Below, one piece after another: positions 50,564-58,937 of a stretch of DNA of 64,000 bases. The stretch is from contig NZ_SMDD01000002.1 of assembly GCF_004343255.1 (NCBI RefSeq), positions 186,001-250,000 on the forward strand. Reading direction: 5' to 3'. The notes beneath the pieces were generated by a model that saw only the letters and a list, made by a program, of their open reading frames with translations, made no database searches and was not told the origin of the DNA. Made by a program: the position numbers and the translations under genes. Position 1 is the stretch's first letter. Every line of letters begins with the position of its first letter. The DNA comes from Laceyella sacchari (GTDB taxonomy: Bacteria > Bacillota > Bacilli > Thermoactinomycetales > Thermoactinomycetaceae).

Positions 50564-51157
50564 ATGATTTACGGTTATGCGCGGGTATCTACGAAAGACC
50601 AAAGTTTAGACGTCCAAGTCGAACAACTGCGAGCATACGGCGTAGACGACGTGGTAATGGAGAAGGTGAGCGGCAGGAGCGTAGACCACCGGACAGGTTT
50701 TAAATCGCTACTGGGTAGGGTTAAAAAAGGGGATACCATCGTTGTCACGAAATTAGACCGCTTTGCTCGCTCGACGAAAGACGCGCTAGAGACTATCGAA
50801 TACTTAAACGATAAGGGCGTAGGCTTAGTCATCCTTAACTTTGGCGGAATGAACGTAGACACGACGACGCCTACCGGAAAACTAATGATAACGATGTTTT
50901 CCGCTGTCGCTGAATTCGAGTTAGGCATTATTAAGGAACGACAACGCGAAGGCATCGCTAAAGCCAAAGAACGCGGCGTATACAAAGGACGGCCTAAACG
51001 CTATACCGCTAATCATGCCGGATTGGCACACGCTTTAGAGCTTTACCAGAACCGAGACACGAACGGGCTAACCGTTAAGAAGATAGCGGAGATAACGAAT
51101 ATTTCGGAGGCAACTATTTACCGTGAAGCTCGGAAGTTACGGAAGGGGTGCCTATAA
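50564..51157 (+). CDS. Serine recombinase (resolvase/invertase)
   Basis: 197 residues. YGYARVSTKDQSLDVQ carries the catalytic serine (residue 9), with the arginine motif TKLDRFARS. The regulatory helix region is followed by a C-terminal Hin-type helix-turn-helix (TVKKIAEITNISEATIYREA). Short resolvases of this type resolve plasmid multimers. The ribosome binding site GGAAGGGG is 8 bases upstream. Confidence 0.92.
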   Translation: MIYGYARVSTKDQSLDVQVEQLRAYGVDDVVMEKVSGRSVDHRTGFKSLLGRVKKGDTIVVTKLDRFARSTKDALETIEYLNDKGVGLVILNFGGMNVDTTTPTGKLMITMFSAVAEFELGIIKERQREGIAKAKERGVYKGRPKRYTANHAGLAHALELYQNRDTNGLTVKKIAEITNISEATIYREARKLRKGCL

Positions 51158-51534
51158 TGAATATTAATTTTGATAGGATTATACCTGTTGAAGACGTATT
51201 ACATCCGGGTTTTGCTTATTGGTTAAGAAAACATGATTTAAGCCATTCAATCAGCGGCCTATATTTCTTTTACAATGACACGGGAAACCTACTTTATATA
51301 GGATGGTCAAGCGACCTTACAAAACGGGTTCGCACTCATTTGAAGGGTAACGCTAATACAAAACGCTTCATCGCAGAAGTCGCGGAAGTCCGCCTATTAT
51401 TCGCTGATTCTTTTGACGCATTCCGCGAGCAGTACCCCGAATGTTGCGAAGGTGTAGATATCGAATATTACCTTATTGAAAAAATGAGTCCAAAATACAA
51501 CGATGCACGACCGAGGCCAAAGGTGCACCCTTAA
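51157..51534 (+). CDS. GIY-YIG nuclease-like protein
   Basis: About 125 residues. GLYFFYNDTGNLLYIGWSSDLTKRVRTHL is a clear GIY-YIG core (GLY...YIG, then the Arg in the helix), and a glutamate follows in the C-terminal half (DIEYYLIEKM). Single-domain proteins of this kind can be DNA endonucleases. It overlaps the resolvase stop (TAATG) and uses GGGGTG as ribosome binding site, so the two are coupled. Confidence 0.82.
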   Translation: MNINFDRIIPVEDVLHPGFAYWLRKHDLSHSISGLYFFYNDTGNLLYIGWSSDLTKRVRTHLKGNANTKRFIAEVAEVRLLFADSFDAFREQYPECCEGVDIEYYLIEKMSPKYNDARPRPKVHP

Positions 51535-52179
51535 AATTACCATAAAATAGGCGGTGCAAACCCGTTGAAAATAGCGGCTTTTCGGCATCGCCTTTTTAAT
51601 AACGCTTCTTATTTCGTCTGTACGCTATCGAATTTAGCGGGCAGGTACTCTAGGTATCCTCGCATATAAACAACGCTTAGAATATATAGCGCTGGACATC
51701 CGCTATTTACCAACCCCCTAGGATTTCCGGCCGTCCATCCGCCGGGTGCCCGAGGCTGGTATTTACGTCGTTTGTCGGTATCATCTGACGGTATCCTAAC
51801 GGTGTTTATCGCTGTCTATATAGGTATCATGGCCGTATCTCATCCGCTAAACCCGAACGATTTTTAGCCAGGCATCCGTTGGTCAATGCCTTAAATCCGA
51901 ACAATTAGACGGACTGCAACCGTAAACCCCTAGAATTCACGAAAACATAACGTTAGCTCACGAAAGATACCGAAATATAGCGTTTTCTAATAACTTACAG
52001 TTTACCGTACCGTTATTGCGTTTGCTTTAACGATAATAATTGACCCGTCGGTCAAATAATCGGTGTTATCTTAGTTTGCGATACAAACCGTTTATAGTCA
52101 TCCCCTACCGATATCTTCCGCACTCTTCTGGTTCTCTTCCGGTCTGATAACGAATGATAACGGTAGAGAAGAGGAGGTA
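51535..52179. other. Intergenic region
   Basis: About 650 bases without a supported gene. A hairpin with GGCGGTGC and GCATCGCC arms at 51551-51594, followed by TTTTTAA, probably terminates the resolvase transcript. TTGACCCGTCGGTCAA (about 52040) is a short palindrome. No origin or transfer site was recognised. Confidence 0.3.
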
Positions 52180-52482
52180 TTAACGTCCCCGCCTGCTTTC
52201 TTCGTATAGGCGGCGAAACTCGTCGCGTAAGACTTCAAATGGCGGCAGGTGGCGCCAGTTTTCACCGTTTAAGATTCCGTATTAATAAGCGCTAACTTTG
52301 CTAATTGACGTAACCGGAACGCCCGCCGCCTCGAATTCGTCCCATTTAGCGGCATAGTCCGGGTCAGCATCTTTTAACTGGCTGAATACCCCGCTTAATT
52401 TGTTAAACAACGTACCCGAATTAGTCGCGAAGTGGCACTCCGTTGCGGTAGCGGTAACAAGCGCCTCCCCGGTTGGTTTGGC
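52180..52482 (-). pseudogene. Coding-like sequence interrupted by TAA
   Basis: Directly after the HNH gene stop and in the same frame runs AKPTGEALVTATATECHFAT...KDADPDYAAKWDEFEAAG...SAY, a TAA at 52282, then in frame GILNGENWRHLPPFEVLRDEFRRLYEESRRGR and a TAA at 52180. No ATG is available for either part. The composition is clearly protein-like. It is either a gene ruined by nonsense changes or read through stops. Confidence 0.4.
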
Positions 52483-52485
52483 GCT

Positions 52486-52875
52486 TTAATCTTCGTCGCT
52501 ATTAGAGCGGAAAATTCGCCCAAGCACCGGGCTTAGTTCCGCCGGACGTTTCGCCGCGTTATGGTTCGGGTTTACACAGTGCTTATTCCCGCAAGTACTA
52601 GTTAAGCGGTACCCGTCCGGTATCTGACCGTTATACAACTCGTAAATATATCTATGGACGTAGACAACCCGCCCACCGCGTCTTATTTGAGGTTTTGCAA
52701 GTTTCGGGTTATGCCCGCAAAAAATCCAATGACCGTCTTTATCTATCTCGACTTCTATAGGTTTAGCATTGAAATGCGGTGTACCCCGTTCCGGGATAAC
52801 GATTCTATTTCCGGGTGAGGAACCCGTAATTGTATCGTGATAATTGATATTTGCGTGTTTGCGTTCTTCTCTCAT
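52486..52875 (-). CDS. HNH endonuclease
   Basis: About 129 residues. VHRYIYELYNGQIPDGYRLTSTCGNKHCVNPNH is an HNH_3-type core with the two cysteines and final Asn/His of the zinc-associated form. ATG 52875 has GGAGGT seven bases upstream; the longer frame begins at GTG 52884. Common as a homing or packaging nuclease in phage and plasmids. Confidence 0.85.
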   Translation of the reverse strand: MREERKHANINYHDTITGSSPGNRIVIPERGTPHFNAKPIEVEIDKDGHWIFCGHNPKLAKPQIRRGGRVVYVHRYIYELYNGQIPDGYRLTSTCGNKHCVNPNHNAAKRPAELSPVLGRIFRSNSDED

Positions 52876-52951
52876 GCGCCGCACCTCCGCTTAATAATCC
52901 CTTCGCTAACGTCCCAATAAATACCGCGCCGCCTACAATCAAAATTTCCAT
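52805..52951 (-). CDS. Possible 48-residue membrane peptide
   Basis: ATG 52951 with AGGAGA about 10 bases upstream. One hydrophobic segment (EILIVGGAVFIGTLAKGLL) then a basic tail. It would overlap the HNH gene by about 70 bases in another frame, which lowers confidence in the C-terminal part. Confidence 0.35.
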   Translation of the reverse strand: MEILIVGGAVFIGTLAKGLLSGGAAHERRTQTRKYQLSRYNYGFLTRK

Positions 52952-52998
52952 ATTTCCCATCTCTCCTACGCCTTTATTCGCGTCTGTTTTATTAGAGT

Positions 52999-53574
52999 TT
53001 ACTTACCGAAGAACTTAAAGAGTTTCGCCCATCCGCTGGAACCGTGTACCGAATTCCGGGGCGGTAACTTCATCGGAGGGTTACCCATCGGTTTATTCGT
53101 TGGTATTACGCTACGTCTAGCCCCGACGCCCCCACGCTCTACGACGCGCGAACCGCCTTCATTCATCCCTAGCGCCTTTTCTGCCGCTTGTCGTCCGATG
53201 TCATATAACGCCTTTTTAACGTTGCTAGACGGCATATAAGCGCGTGGGTTCAGGGTCACTGGGTCTACGTAAGCAGGGCGGGCGTCTAGCTTCAATTCAC
53301 GCCACAACCGTTCAACCGCGTCTTTTAGTTCTTCTTCGCTGTCTCCCGTAATTCGTTCCGCCCAATATTCCCGTTGTTCATCAGGTATGTTATACTCGTT
53401 CATCAGGTCATTTTTTACCTTATCTAGCCATTTCGTTTTGAAGGGCGCGAGCCGTTCAAGCTCCGCCCGTAGTTTCTCAATCTCGACTTGCGCGTTCATG
53501 TGTTCTTTCCGCAGTGCGGTGTATTGTTCTATTTCGATAAATCCGCGCTCCGCGTTATCATTCCGGTCTGTCAT
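52999..53574 (-). CDS. Hypothetical element protein with coiled coil
   Basis: 191 residues. Residues about 15-50 form a strong coiled coil (EHMNAQVEIEKLRAELERL). The middle is helical and the C-terminal 60 residues are Gly/Pro/Arg-rich and probably disordered. The layout recalls phage scaffold-like proteins, but no capsid gene is present. Expressed with the upstream gene (16-base spacer). Confidence 0.6.
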   Translation of the reverse strand: MTDRNDNAERGFIEIEQYTALRKEHMNAQVEIEKLRAELERLAPFKTKWLDKVKNDLMNEYNIPDEQREYWAERITGDSEEELKDAVERLWRELKLDARPAYVDPVTLNPRAYMPSSNVKKALYDIGRQAAEKALGMNEGGSRVVERGGVGARRSVIPTNKPMGNPPMKLPPRNSVHGSSGWAKLFKFFGK

Positions 53575-53590
53575 CCGTTAGCACCTCCGT

Positions 53591-54388
53591 TTAGAAGTTA
53601 AAGCGGCTTGCGTCGTTGCGTTTTACGGCCATCTTATATAAGCGGTAGTTGGTAAGCGGGTCATTCTGTTTAATCGCCGCCAATTGACGAAGTTTTAAAT
53701 CGTATTCATTTTGCTTATGCGCGGATTTCAACTCCGCATGAATTTTACCGAGCTTCTCTTTAATCCGTGTCTTGCTGTTCCCTGCGGCTCCTTCTGTCAA
53801 AGCGGCGGCAATCCGACCAAAGCGACGCAGAAGGGTTAACCGCTCGTTGTCGTCCATCGCGGATACCTTAATAGCGAGCAAATCCGCTAATCCTTCTTTG
53901 TCGTCCGTGTATTGCGCTTCTGCAATGAGGTTATCGGCGTAGGCGTTAACAGTTTCCGACGCTTTGAACGGTACGGAAAGCGATTCCCGCGCAAGCTCCC
54001 GCTGAAGTTTCGTAAGTTCTTCCGTGTATTTCTGTTTTAATGCGTTCATATCTTCTTCGAGAATCGCCTCAAGCTGTCGGAGTTGAAAGCGGCGCTCCGC
54101 CTCGTTGTCCGCGTAACGCTCGTGGTGTTTGATTTCGTCGTATTGCTTTTTGAATTGGTTCAAGCGGTTATCGATAGTAACGGAAATCGCTTCGAGTGCA
54201 GGGAAGGAAACGCTAGAGGCTTTGCCCTCTTTAATTAACGCTTCCGCGCGATGTTGTTCTACCGTATAGATATTTCCGCGTTCGTAACGTCTTCCGTCTT
54301 GTGCCGTCGTGCTTTCCGTTACGAAAACGGATTGCTCAACCATTTTCTCTCCGGTTTCTTGGTTAACGTGAATCGTTTGGCTTTTCAT
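53591..54388 (-). CDS. Hypothetical element protein, 265 residues
   Basis: Highly charged and helical, with coiled-coil stretches (about 75-140) and no signal. The N-terminus (VTESTTAQDGRRYERGNIYTVEQHRAEALIKEG) has the sense of a phage head-tail or decoration-like module, but I cannot name it. It lies in a same-strand run with short spacers, probably one operon from 55464 to 52486. Confidence 0.6.
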   Translation of the reverse strand: MKSQTIHVNQETGEKMVEQSVFVTESTTAQDGRRYERGNIYTVEQHRAEALIKEGKASSVSFPALEAISVTIDNRLNQFKKQYDEIKHHERYADNEAERRFQLRQLEAILEEDMNALKQKYTEELTKLQRELARESLSVPFKASETVNAYADNLIAEAQYTDDKEGLADLLAIKVSAMDDNERLTLLRRFGRIAAALTEGAAGNSKTRIKEKLGKIHAELKSAHKQNEYDLKLRQLAAIKQNDPLTNYRLYKMAVKRNDASRFNF

Positions 54389-54414
54389 AAATATCTACCT
54401 CCGAAAATTTGTTA

Positions 54415-54774
54415 TTAGAGTACTAGCCCCGTTTCCGGGTCGTTGTTGATTAACTCAGCGTCTTTAATGGTAACGCCGTATTCTTGCAGTCGTTGACGTG
54501 TGATTTTCGTTAGTGGGAAGTTGTTCCTACGCTGTGAAAAATCCTTATGAAGCGGAATAAAATTCGTCTTAAGGCTGATATACTTGCCGCCGTGTTCCGC
54601 TACAACCTTCGCCGCCTTGTCTAGCGTCGAGTGACAAATCCCCGATTTATGCATGTAGAGCGATTCAAAGGTTATAATGTCTATCTCATTACCTTCCGCG
54701 TCGGTAATAAGCGCAACAGCTTTCAGCCCTCCGTCACGGATAAGGCGTAAATCGATAATGTATTCTTTACTCAT
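54415..54774 (-). CDS. Hypothetical element protein, 119 residues
   Basis: Soluble, mixed alpha/beta. The ATG overlaps the stop of the upstream small gene by 3 bases (ATGA), so translation is coupled. No recognisable motif. Its partner genes suggest a plasmid or phage maintenance role only by location. Confidence 0.6.
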   Translation of the reverse strand: MSKEYIIDLRLIRDGGLKAVALITDAEGNEIDIITFESLYMHKSGICHSTLDKAAKVVAEHGGKYISLKTNFIPLHKDFSQRRNNFPLTKITRQRLQEYGVTIKDAELINNDPETGLVL

Positions 54775-54938
54775 CGTTTATCGCTCCCTTTGTTTTCTTG
54801 TAAGCGCGCTTCCAGATACGCAATGTAATACTTCAAATCGGCTATCTTCTGTTTCTCGCGGGCTAGCCGCTTCTTCACGATTTCGTTTAACTCGGCTTGT
54901 GTAAATAGTCGTTGTTCCGGCTCCTTACCGTTTTCCAT
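54771..54938 (-). CDS. Small helical protein, 55 residues
   Basis: ATG 54938 with GGAGG at 9 bases. FTQAELNEIVKKRLAREKQKI is the pattern seen at the C-terminal or central helix of phage scaffold-type proteins, followed by a coiled coil (LKYYIAYLEARLQEN). The stop overlaps the next gene's start. Likely real, given the ribosome binding site and coupling. Confidence 0.55.
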   Translation of the reverse strand: MENGKEPEQRLFTQAELNEIVKKRLAREKQKIADLKYYIAYLEARLQENKGSDKR

Positions 54939-54976
54939 GCGTCATACCTCCCGTTTAATCGGTTTCGTTGTATTTA

Positions 54977-55012
54977 AAAAAGGCTCCCGGTGTTTAATCG
55001 GAAAGCCTTTTA
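54977..55012 (-). terminator. Terminator after the 55010-55210 gene
   Basis: AAAAGGCT and AGCCTTTTTT arms with extra pairing (CCG/CGG) inside, overlapping the stop of the 66-residue gene, with a T-run on the minus strand. Confidence 0.65.
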
Positions 55013-55210
55013 ACTCATGCTTTGTTCTAGATACTGCGCGACTAACGGAGAGTGTCCATATCTTTCCTTCTTATGCTCCGCTGTAATTACTTCGCGCTGT
55101 TCCTCTGCCGTTGGCATCATCCAATGAGAGATACCATATTCTTCAAATAGGCGCTTACGCTCTTCGCGTGATAGTTCCCAATACTCTTTAGGACTCGTCG
55201 GAATTCTCAT
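55010..55210 (-). CDS. Hypothetical 66-residue protein
   Basis: Charged and helical. EYWELSREERKRLFEEYGISHWMMP looks like a small phage/plasmid helical module. It starts within the stop of the upstream HTH gene (4-base overlap). No function proposed. Confidence 0.55.
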   Translation of the reverse strand: MRIPTSPKEYWELSREERKRLFEEYGISHWMMPTAEEQREVITAEHKKERYGHSPLVAQYLEQSMS

Positions 55211-55464
55211 TCTCCGTCCCCTTCCGTTACAGCGTCGTATACTAGTGATTGCATGGCTCGCAGTTGTAAGATTATTTCATCCGTGAGATTATACGTTTCA
55301 CAAATCCGCGTAGACATGCGATACGGAACGCCGCGCGGGGCACCGTAATATTTATAGAAGTGCGCCCGACTGTACCCGGCCTTTTCCGCAAATTCTTGCT
55401 TACTAACTCCTAAAATTCCGATTAACGTATCTATGTCTTTTTTCGTCAATTTCACAGTAACCAT
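55207..55464 (-). CDS. Helix-turn-helix regulator, 85 residues
   Basis: LTKKDIDTLIGILGVSKQEFAEKAGYSRAHFYKYYG is a Cro/XRE-like helix-turn-helix with the usual alanine and tyrosine positions. The remainder is a helical tail. It is the second gene of the run behind the 299-residue winged-helix gene and may control the small-gene operon. Confidence 0.75.
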   Translation of the reverse strand: MVTVKLTKKDIDTLIGILGVSKQEFAEKAGYSRAHFYKYYGAPRGVPYRMSTRICETYNLTDEIILQLRAMQSLVYDAVTEGDGE

Positions 55465-55479
55465 CGATTTCAGCCTCCC

Positions 55480-56379
55480 TTATTTATTGCGCTTCTTGCG
55501 TCGAAGCTCTAAACGTTTTGCAAGGTCGAACAGCTTATACAGACCGTCATTTTTATCGATATTTCCGCGTAGAATAACGAGAGGGTTAATCGCCCACATT
55601 TCGCGGGAACCAGTGCGGGTCTGCATCAATACGAAGTCATCGCCTAGTTTCAGCCCGCGCAGGACGGAACCAATTTTCTTTTCATGGTAGTCAAGCGCTT
55701 CGGCTAATTCTTTCAGCGTCATTGGTTCCAGCTTGTCGCGGTCTTCTTCCTGCGGTTTTTTGCAAATTGTGTTAGTTTTTAAGTGGACATACGGAAGCAG
55801 TTTATAAATAATCGCTAATTGCTTTAATCCTTTGTTAGAAGCGCCGTGCGTCTCGAACAGTTCCCGCATGATATCGACAAATAGTCGAGTAAAAATCAGG
55901 TTTTGGCGAATAAGGTGGTCAGCGCTACCTTTCGTGAAGTGGTTTAAATCGATATGGTACGCCTCGCCGTCAAAAGTTAACACGCCGCTTTCTAGCGCTT
56001 CTTGTTTAAACCGATAAAACACCGCTCTAGAACAGCGAAGCAAATTCATCATATCGGCATCGGTCATTACGCCGCGTTTACCGTACATGATACGGGTATC
56101 ATCGTGTTTTAAATATGTCGCTAGATACATCAATCTAACTAACGTCGGGGCGCTCACCTTTTCTTTTAATGCGCTGTGAAATGCCATAAATACGAACCCT
56201 CCTAACAGTTCGTTAAATTCGCCTTGTTCGTCGCGGCGTTTAGCGTATTTAACCTGATTCTCCGTATAGTTCGGTGATAATTTGACCATGTAAGTTACGT
56301 CTTCGCCTGTTTCAGGGTCGATAACGCGATAGTTTTGGATTTTTTGAAGCAGTTTTCGGTTAATATCTCTACGTTTCAT
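55480..56379 (-). CDS. Winged-helix replication-initiator-like protein
   Basis: 299 residues, soluble. Two helix-turn-helix regions are visible: TDADMMNLLRCSRAVFYRFKQEALESGVL (about 122-152) and TLKELAEALDYHEKKIGSVLRGLKL (about 230-255). Tandem winged helices are the architecture of many iteron-binding plasmid initiators. Five GGTAACTTTTTC repeats lie upstream (56509-56824), supporting an initiator role. A transcriptional regulator is the alternative. Confidence 0.65.
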   Translation of the reverse strand: MKRRDINRKLLQKIQNYRVIDPETGEDVTYMVKLSPNYTENQVKYAKRRDEQGEFNELLGGFVFMAFHSALKEKVSAPTLVRLMYLATYLKHDDTRIMYGKRGVMTDADMMNLLRCSRAVFYRFKQEALESGVLTFDGEAYHIDLNHFTKGSADHLIRQNLIFTRLFVDIMRELFETHGASNKGLKQLAIIYKLLPYVHLKTNTICKKPQEEDRDKLEPMTLKELAEALDYHEKKIGSVLRGLKLGDDFVLMQTRTGSREMWAINPLVILRGNIDKNDGLYKLFDLAKRLELRRKKRNK

Positions 56380-56508
56380 CGCTTACACCTCGTTTGAGTT
56401 TTTTACGGGTCGCCGCCCGTTACTGCGAAATTAAAAATCATTTATGTCACCCCTCTTTAAAACGTTCACTATACAGTACTGGATAGTGCGCCGTTTCGCA
56501 CAGCTTCG

Positions 56509-56824
56509 GGGTAACTTTTTTCATTAAAAAAGCGCCGAACCGGAATTAACGGAATCGGCGTGCAAAAATCTCAGTATCAAATATCGACTGTTAGACGCGG
56601 TAACTTTTTCGATACCATACACGCCCTTTCGTGCAGTGCCCGAACCTCAATAGTGGCGCGGGTTTCGGGAATCGTAAAAATGAAGGTAACTTTTTCGAGA
56701 CTAAACGGGCTTTTTAAGGTAACTTTTTCGAGACACCCTAAAATCACGGAACCGCAACGGTGGCGCGGGATTCAGCGAATTTTGCCCGCTAGAATCTCTC
56801 TTAATCTTTAGGGGTAACTTTTTC
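56509..56824. repeat. Iteron-like direct repeats (candidate origin)
   Basis: Five direct copies of GGTAACTTTTTCgAgA at 56509, 56599, 56685, 56719 and 56813, all in the same orientation, upstream of the winged-helix gene. Spacing is irregular (90, 86, 34, 94). The third and fourth copies share the longest match (GGTAACTTTTTCGAGAC). Confidence 0.6.
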
Positions 56825-57527
56825 CGCTCAGCCGGGTGGTTGGTTAGGCGGTTTTACTTACCGTTAATAAATATGTTTATTAGGAGTAGTTAAGCGAGCC
56901 GTAAGGCGAGCTTACCCCCGCTAGGGGGTTATATCTTCTAAGAAGATAACTATAAGGGCTTCGCCCTGCCATCCTTCGCTACGCTTCGGCTGGCTACTAA
57001 CTTCTTATCTTTCCGGTATATCTTTGTTTAAAAGATACCGCTCAATAGATACCGATAGCCGCGCCTTCCGCTTTCATAACGCTATCTAACGCTATCTATC
57101 ACTTTTAGCGGTATAGTATGTCGGTATAGCGCAAAAGAAAAAGCGCAGGCCACGCGGCCTACGCCTTCATAACGTATGAAATACCTTATTGACGCTTCCT
57201 AACGGTTCCCCGCTCGGTGTTGCGCTGGATAATGAAGCGTTACACGGATACAAGTAAGCGATAAACGAGTAAAAAACGATTAAGATTATTTGTGATACGG
57301 GTTAACCCCGCTCACCTCGAAAAAATACCTCTCTAATACGACAAAAAGCGTTTGAGCCGATTTTAAAACCCCTGCCTGATATTTGTCAAAAAGTGTTCAC
57401 ATTTAAACCGTCTATCTTGCGGAAAAATACTCTCTCATACCTACATACGCATTTTGGGTCAGAATGCAAGGGCGGAACCGAAAAAAGTTAAATTTTTTTC
57501 GTAGCCCCGCCCGTTTGCGTGCCGCTG
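56825..57527. other. Noncoding region beside the iterons
   Basis: About 700 bases without a supported gene. It contains several short GC-rich hairpins (AGGGCTTCGCCCT; CCCCCGCTAGGGGG; TTCTAAGAAGATAA) and TATAGCGGTAT-like words. Together with the iterons it could be part of a replication origin. No DnaA box was recognised. Confidence 0.3.
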
Positions 57528-57773
57528 TTAACCCCGCTTAAGTGCGCGGGTAACGAACATACGCGCCTTAGTACGTATAACCGCGCTTGTGAACTCTTCA
57601 CCGTCACCCTTCCGAGGGTCGAATTTAGCGCAATACTTTCGTAGTTCCCGCTGTAGGTAGTTTTCTAGCGCCTCTGCGTCTAGCGCCGAATACTTCCGGC
57701 TCATCTCGCTGATGGCCGATTTAATAGCGTCCTGCGCGTTGCTGAATACTTGCGCTTGTTTCTCTGTTAACAT
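57528..57773 (-). CDS. Hypothetical 81-residue helical protein
   Basis: All-helical, charged (DAIKSAISEMSRKYSALDAEALENYLQREL, then FTSAVIRTKARMFVTRALKRG). The second half resembles a basic nucleic-acid-binding helix pair. It lies 64 bases after the membrane-anchored DNA-binding protein gene. Unknown. Confidence 0.5.
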   Translation of the reverse strand: MLTEKQAQVFSNAQDAIKSAISEMSRKYSALDAEALENYLQRELRKYCAKFDPRKGDGEEFTSAVIRTKARMFVTRALKRG

Positions 57774-57837
57774 TTAAATCACCCTTTCGGTAATGGAAAT
57801 GTATTTATAGTAAGGCGTGGTGTGCGCCATTTACTCG

Positions 57838-58887
57838 TTATCCGGCTAATCCGAGTTCCTCTTCTAGTTGTTTCTTCGCGTTGCCTGCCTTCCACTCGGA
57901 ACAGCCCGCCAGCTTCGCCAATCCGCGACGGGTCGGAACTTTTCCCGTTCTCTTGTATTCGTGTACCGCCCACTCATACGGCGTGGTAGGTTTGTCGGTT
58001 TGGTCGGTCTCCTCGGTTCCATCCGCTTGGGCGGTTTCGTCGTTTTGGGTGGTTTGGGTGGCACCCGTTGGCTGGTCGGTTGGTTGGTCGGTTACCTCCT
58101 CCGGTTGTTCAGGTTGGGTGGTTCCTCCTGGTTGATTGGTCGGTTGGTTGTTATTCGTTGGTCGGTTGGTTGCTTCCGCTTGGGTGGTTGGTAGCGGTTG
58201 GGCGGATTCTTCCGACTTGGCGACGTCTTGGGCGGTCTCATCCGCTTGATTGGTTTGGGCGGTATCCGCTACTTGGGCGGTTTCATCCGGTTGGTCGGCT
58301 TTGCCGTTGTCTTCTGGCTGGTCGGTTGGTTGGTCGATTCCATCCGTTTGGGCGGTTGGTTGTTCCGGTTGATTGTTCGGTTGGTCGGCCTGTTCCCGTT
58401 GGGTGGTTGGATGGTTTGGGCGGTCTGGTTGCTCCGGTTGGTTGTGGTGGTCTGGGCGGTCGGTTGGGTTTTTTGGCTGGTCGTTTTCCGCCTTCTTCTC
58501 CGGTTCCTGTTCCGCGTTCTCGTCCGCCTTCTTCGTGGCGTTAGTCATAATCGCTTCCATAATCAAAACGGCGGAGACTATAGAGCTTCCGAGCAACCAC
58601 CCGTCAATTCCGTATTTATATGTGGCGGCGATATTAGCCCAGCCAACAAGCGCGACGCCTTGAATAAATCCCAGGTATGCGGGAGTTCCTGGCTTATACC
58701 CGCGTAGACGTGCCGCCGCTAGATTGATTCCCCCGACAATGAACATTGTTTCGCTCATAATGGTAGCAACCCACGCCTGTCTAGACGTGTACCCTACGCC
58801 AACGAATAAATCGTGAGTATGATGCAGACTCAACCAAGTAGCGCACCCCAGAACTAACAAGGCCGATAGAGCGTTTAACAGTTTCAT
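57838..58887 (-). CDS. Membrane-anchored DNA-binding protein (DUF2637-like)
   Basis: 349 residues. Residues 1-115 hold about four membrane helices (LLNALSALLVLGCATWLSLHH at the start). About 120-300 is a low-complexity linker rich in Gln, Pro, Thr, Asp and Asn with QP and TDQP repeats. The last 50 residues (YEWAVHEYKRTGKVPTRRGLAKLAGCSEWKAGNAKKQL) form a helix-turn-helix-like domain. The order matches DUF2637-type proteins of actinomycete plasmids, whose role is unclear. Tethering the element or its DNA to the membrane is a plausible role. Confidence 0.7.
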   Translation of the reverse strand: MKLLNALSALLVLGCATWLSLHHTHDLFVGVGYTSRQAWVATIMSETMFIVGGINLAAARLRGYKPGTPAYLGFIQGVALVGWANIAATYKYGIDGWLLGSSIVSAVLIMEAIMTNATKKADENAEQEPEKKAENDQPKNPTDRPDHHNQPEQPDRPNHPTTQREQADQPNNQPEQPTAQTDGIDQPTDQPEDNGKADQPDETAQVADTAQTNQADETAQDVAKSEESAQPLPTTQAEATNRPTNNNQPTNQPGGTTQPEQPEEVTDQPTDQPTGATQTTQNDETAQADGTEETDQTDKPTTPYEWAVHEYKRTGKVPTRRGLAKLAGCSEWKAGNAKKQLEEELGLAG

Positions 58888-58937
58888 ATTATCTCCTCCA
58901 TATCCACTGTTAAGCGTATTTGTTTTAGTCCGCCATA

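Noticed and set aside
56509-56824. Reading the GGTAACTTTTTC repeats as a CRISPR array
   Set aside because: Only five short repeats with irregular spacing and no cas genes; direct repeats near a rep-type gene fit iterons better. No CRISPR array was seen anywhere in the window.
57868-58707. Several plus-strand frames rich in Gly, Trp, Leu and Val
   Set aside because: They are the antisense of the Gln/Pro/Thr linker of the 57838-58887 gene; they lack ribosome binding sites and have biased, repetitive composition.
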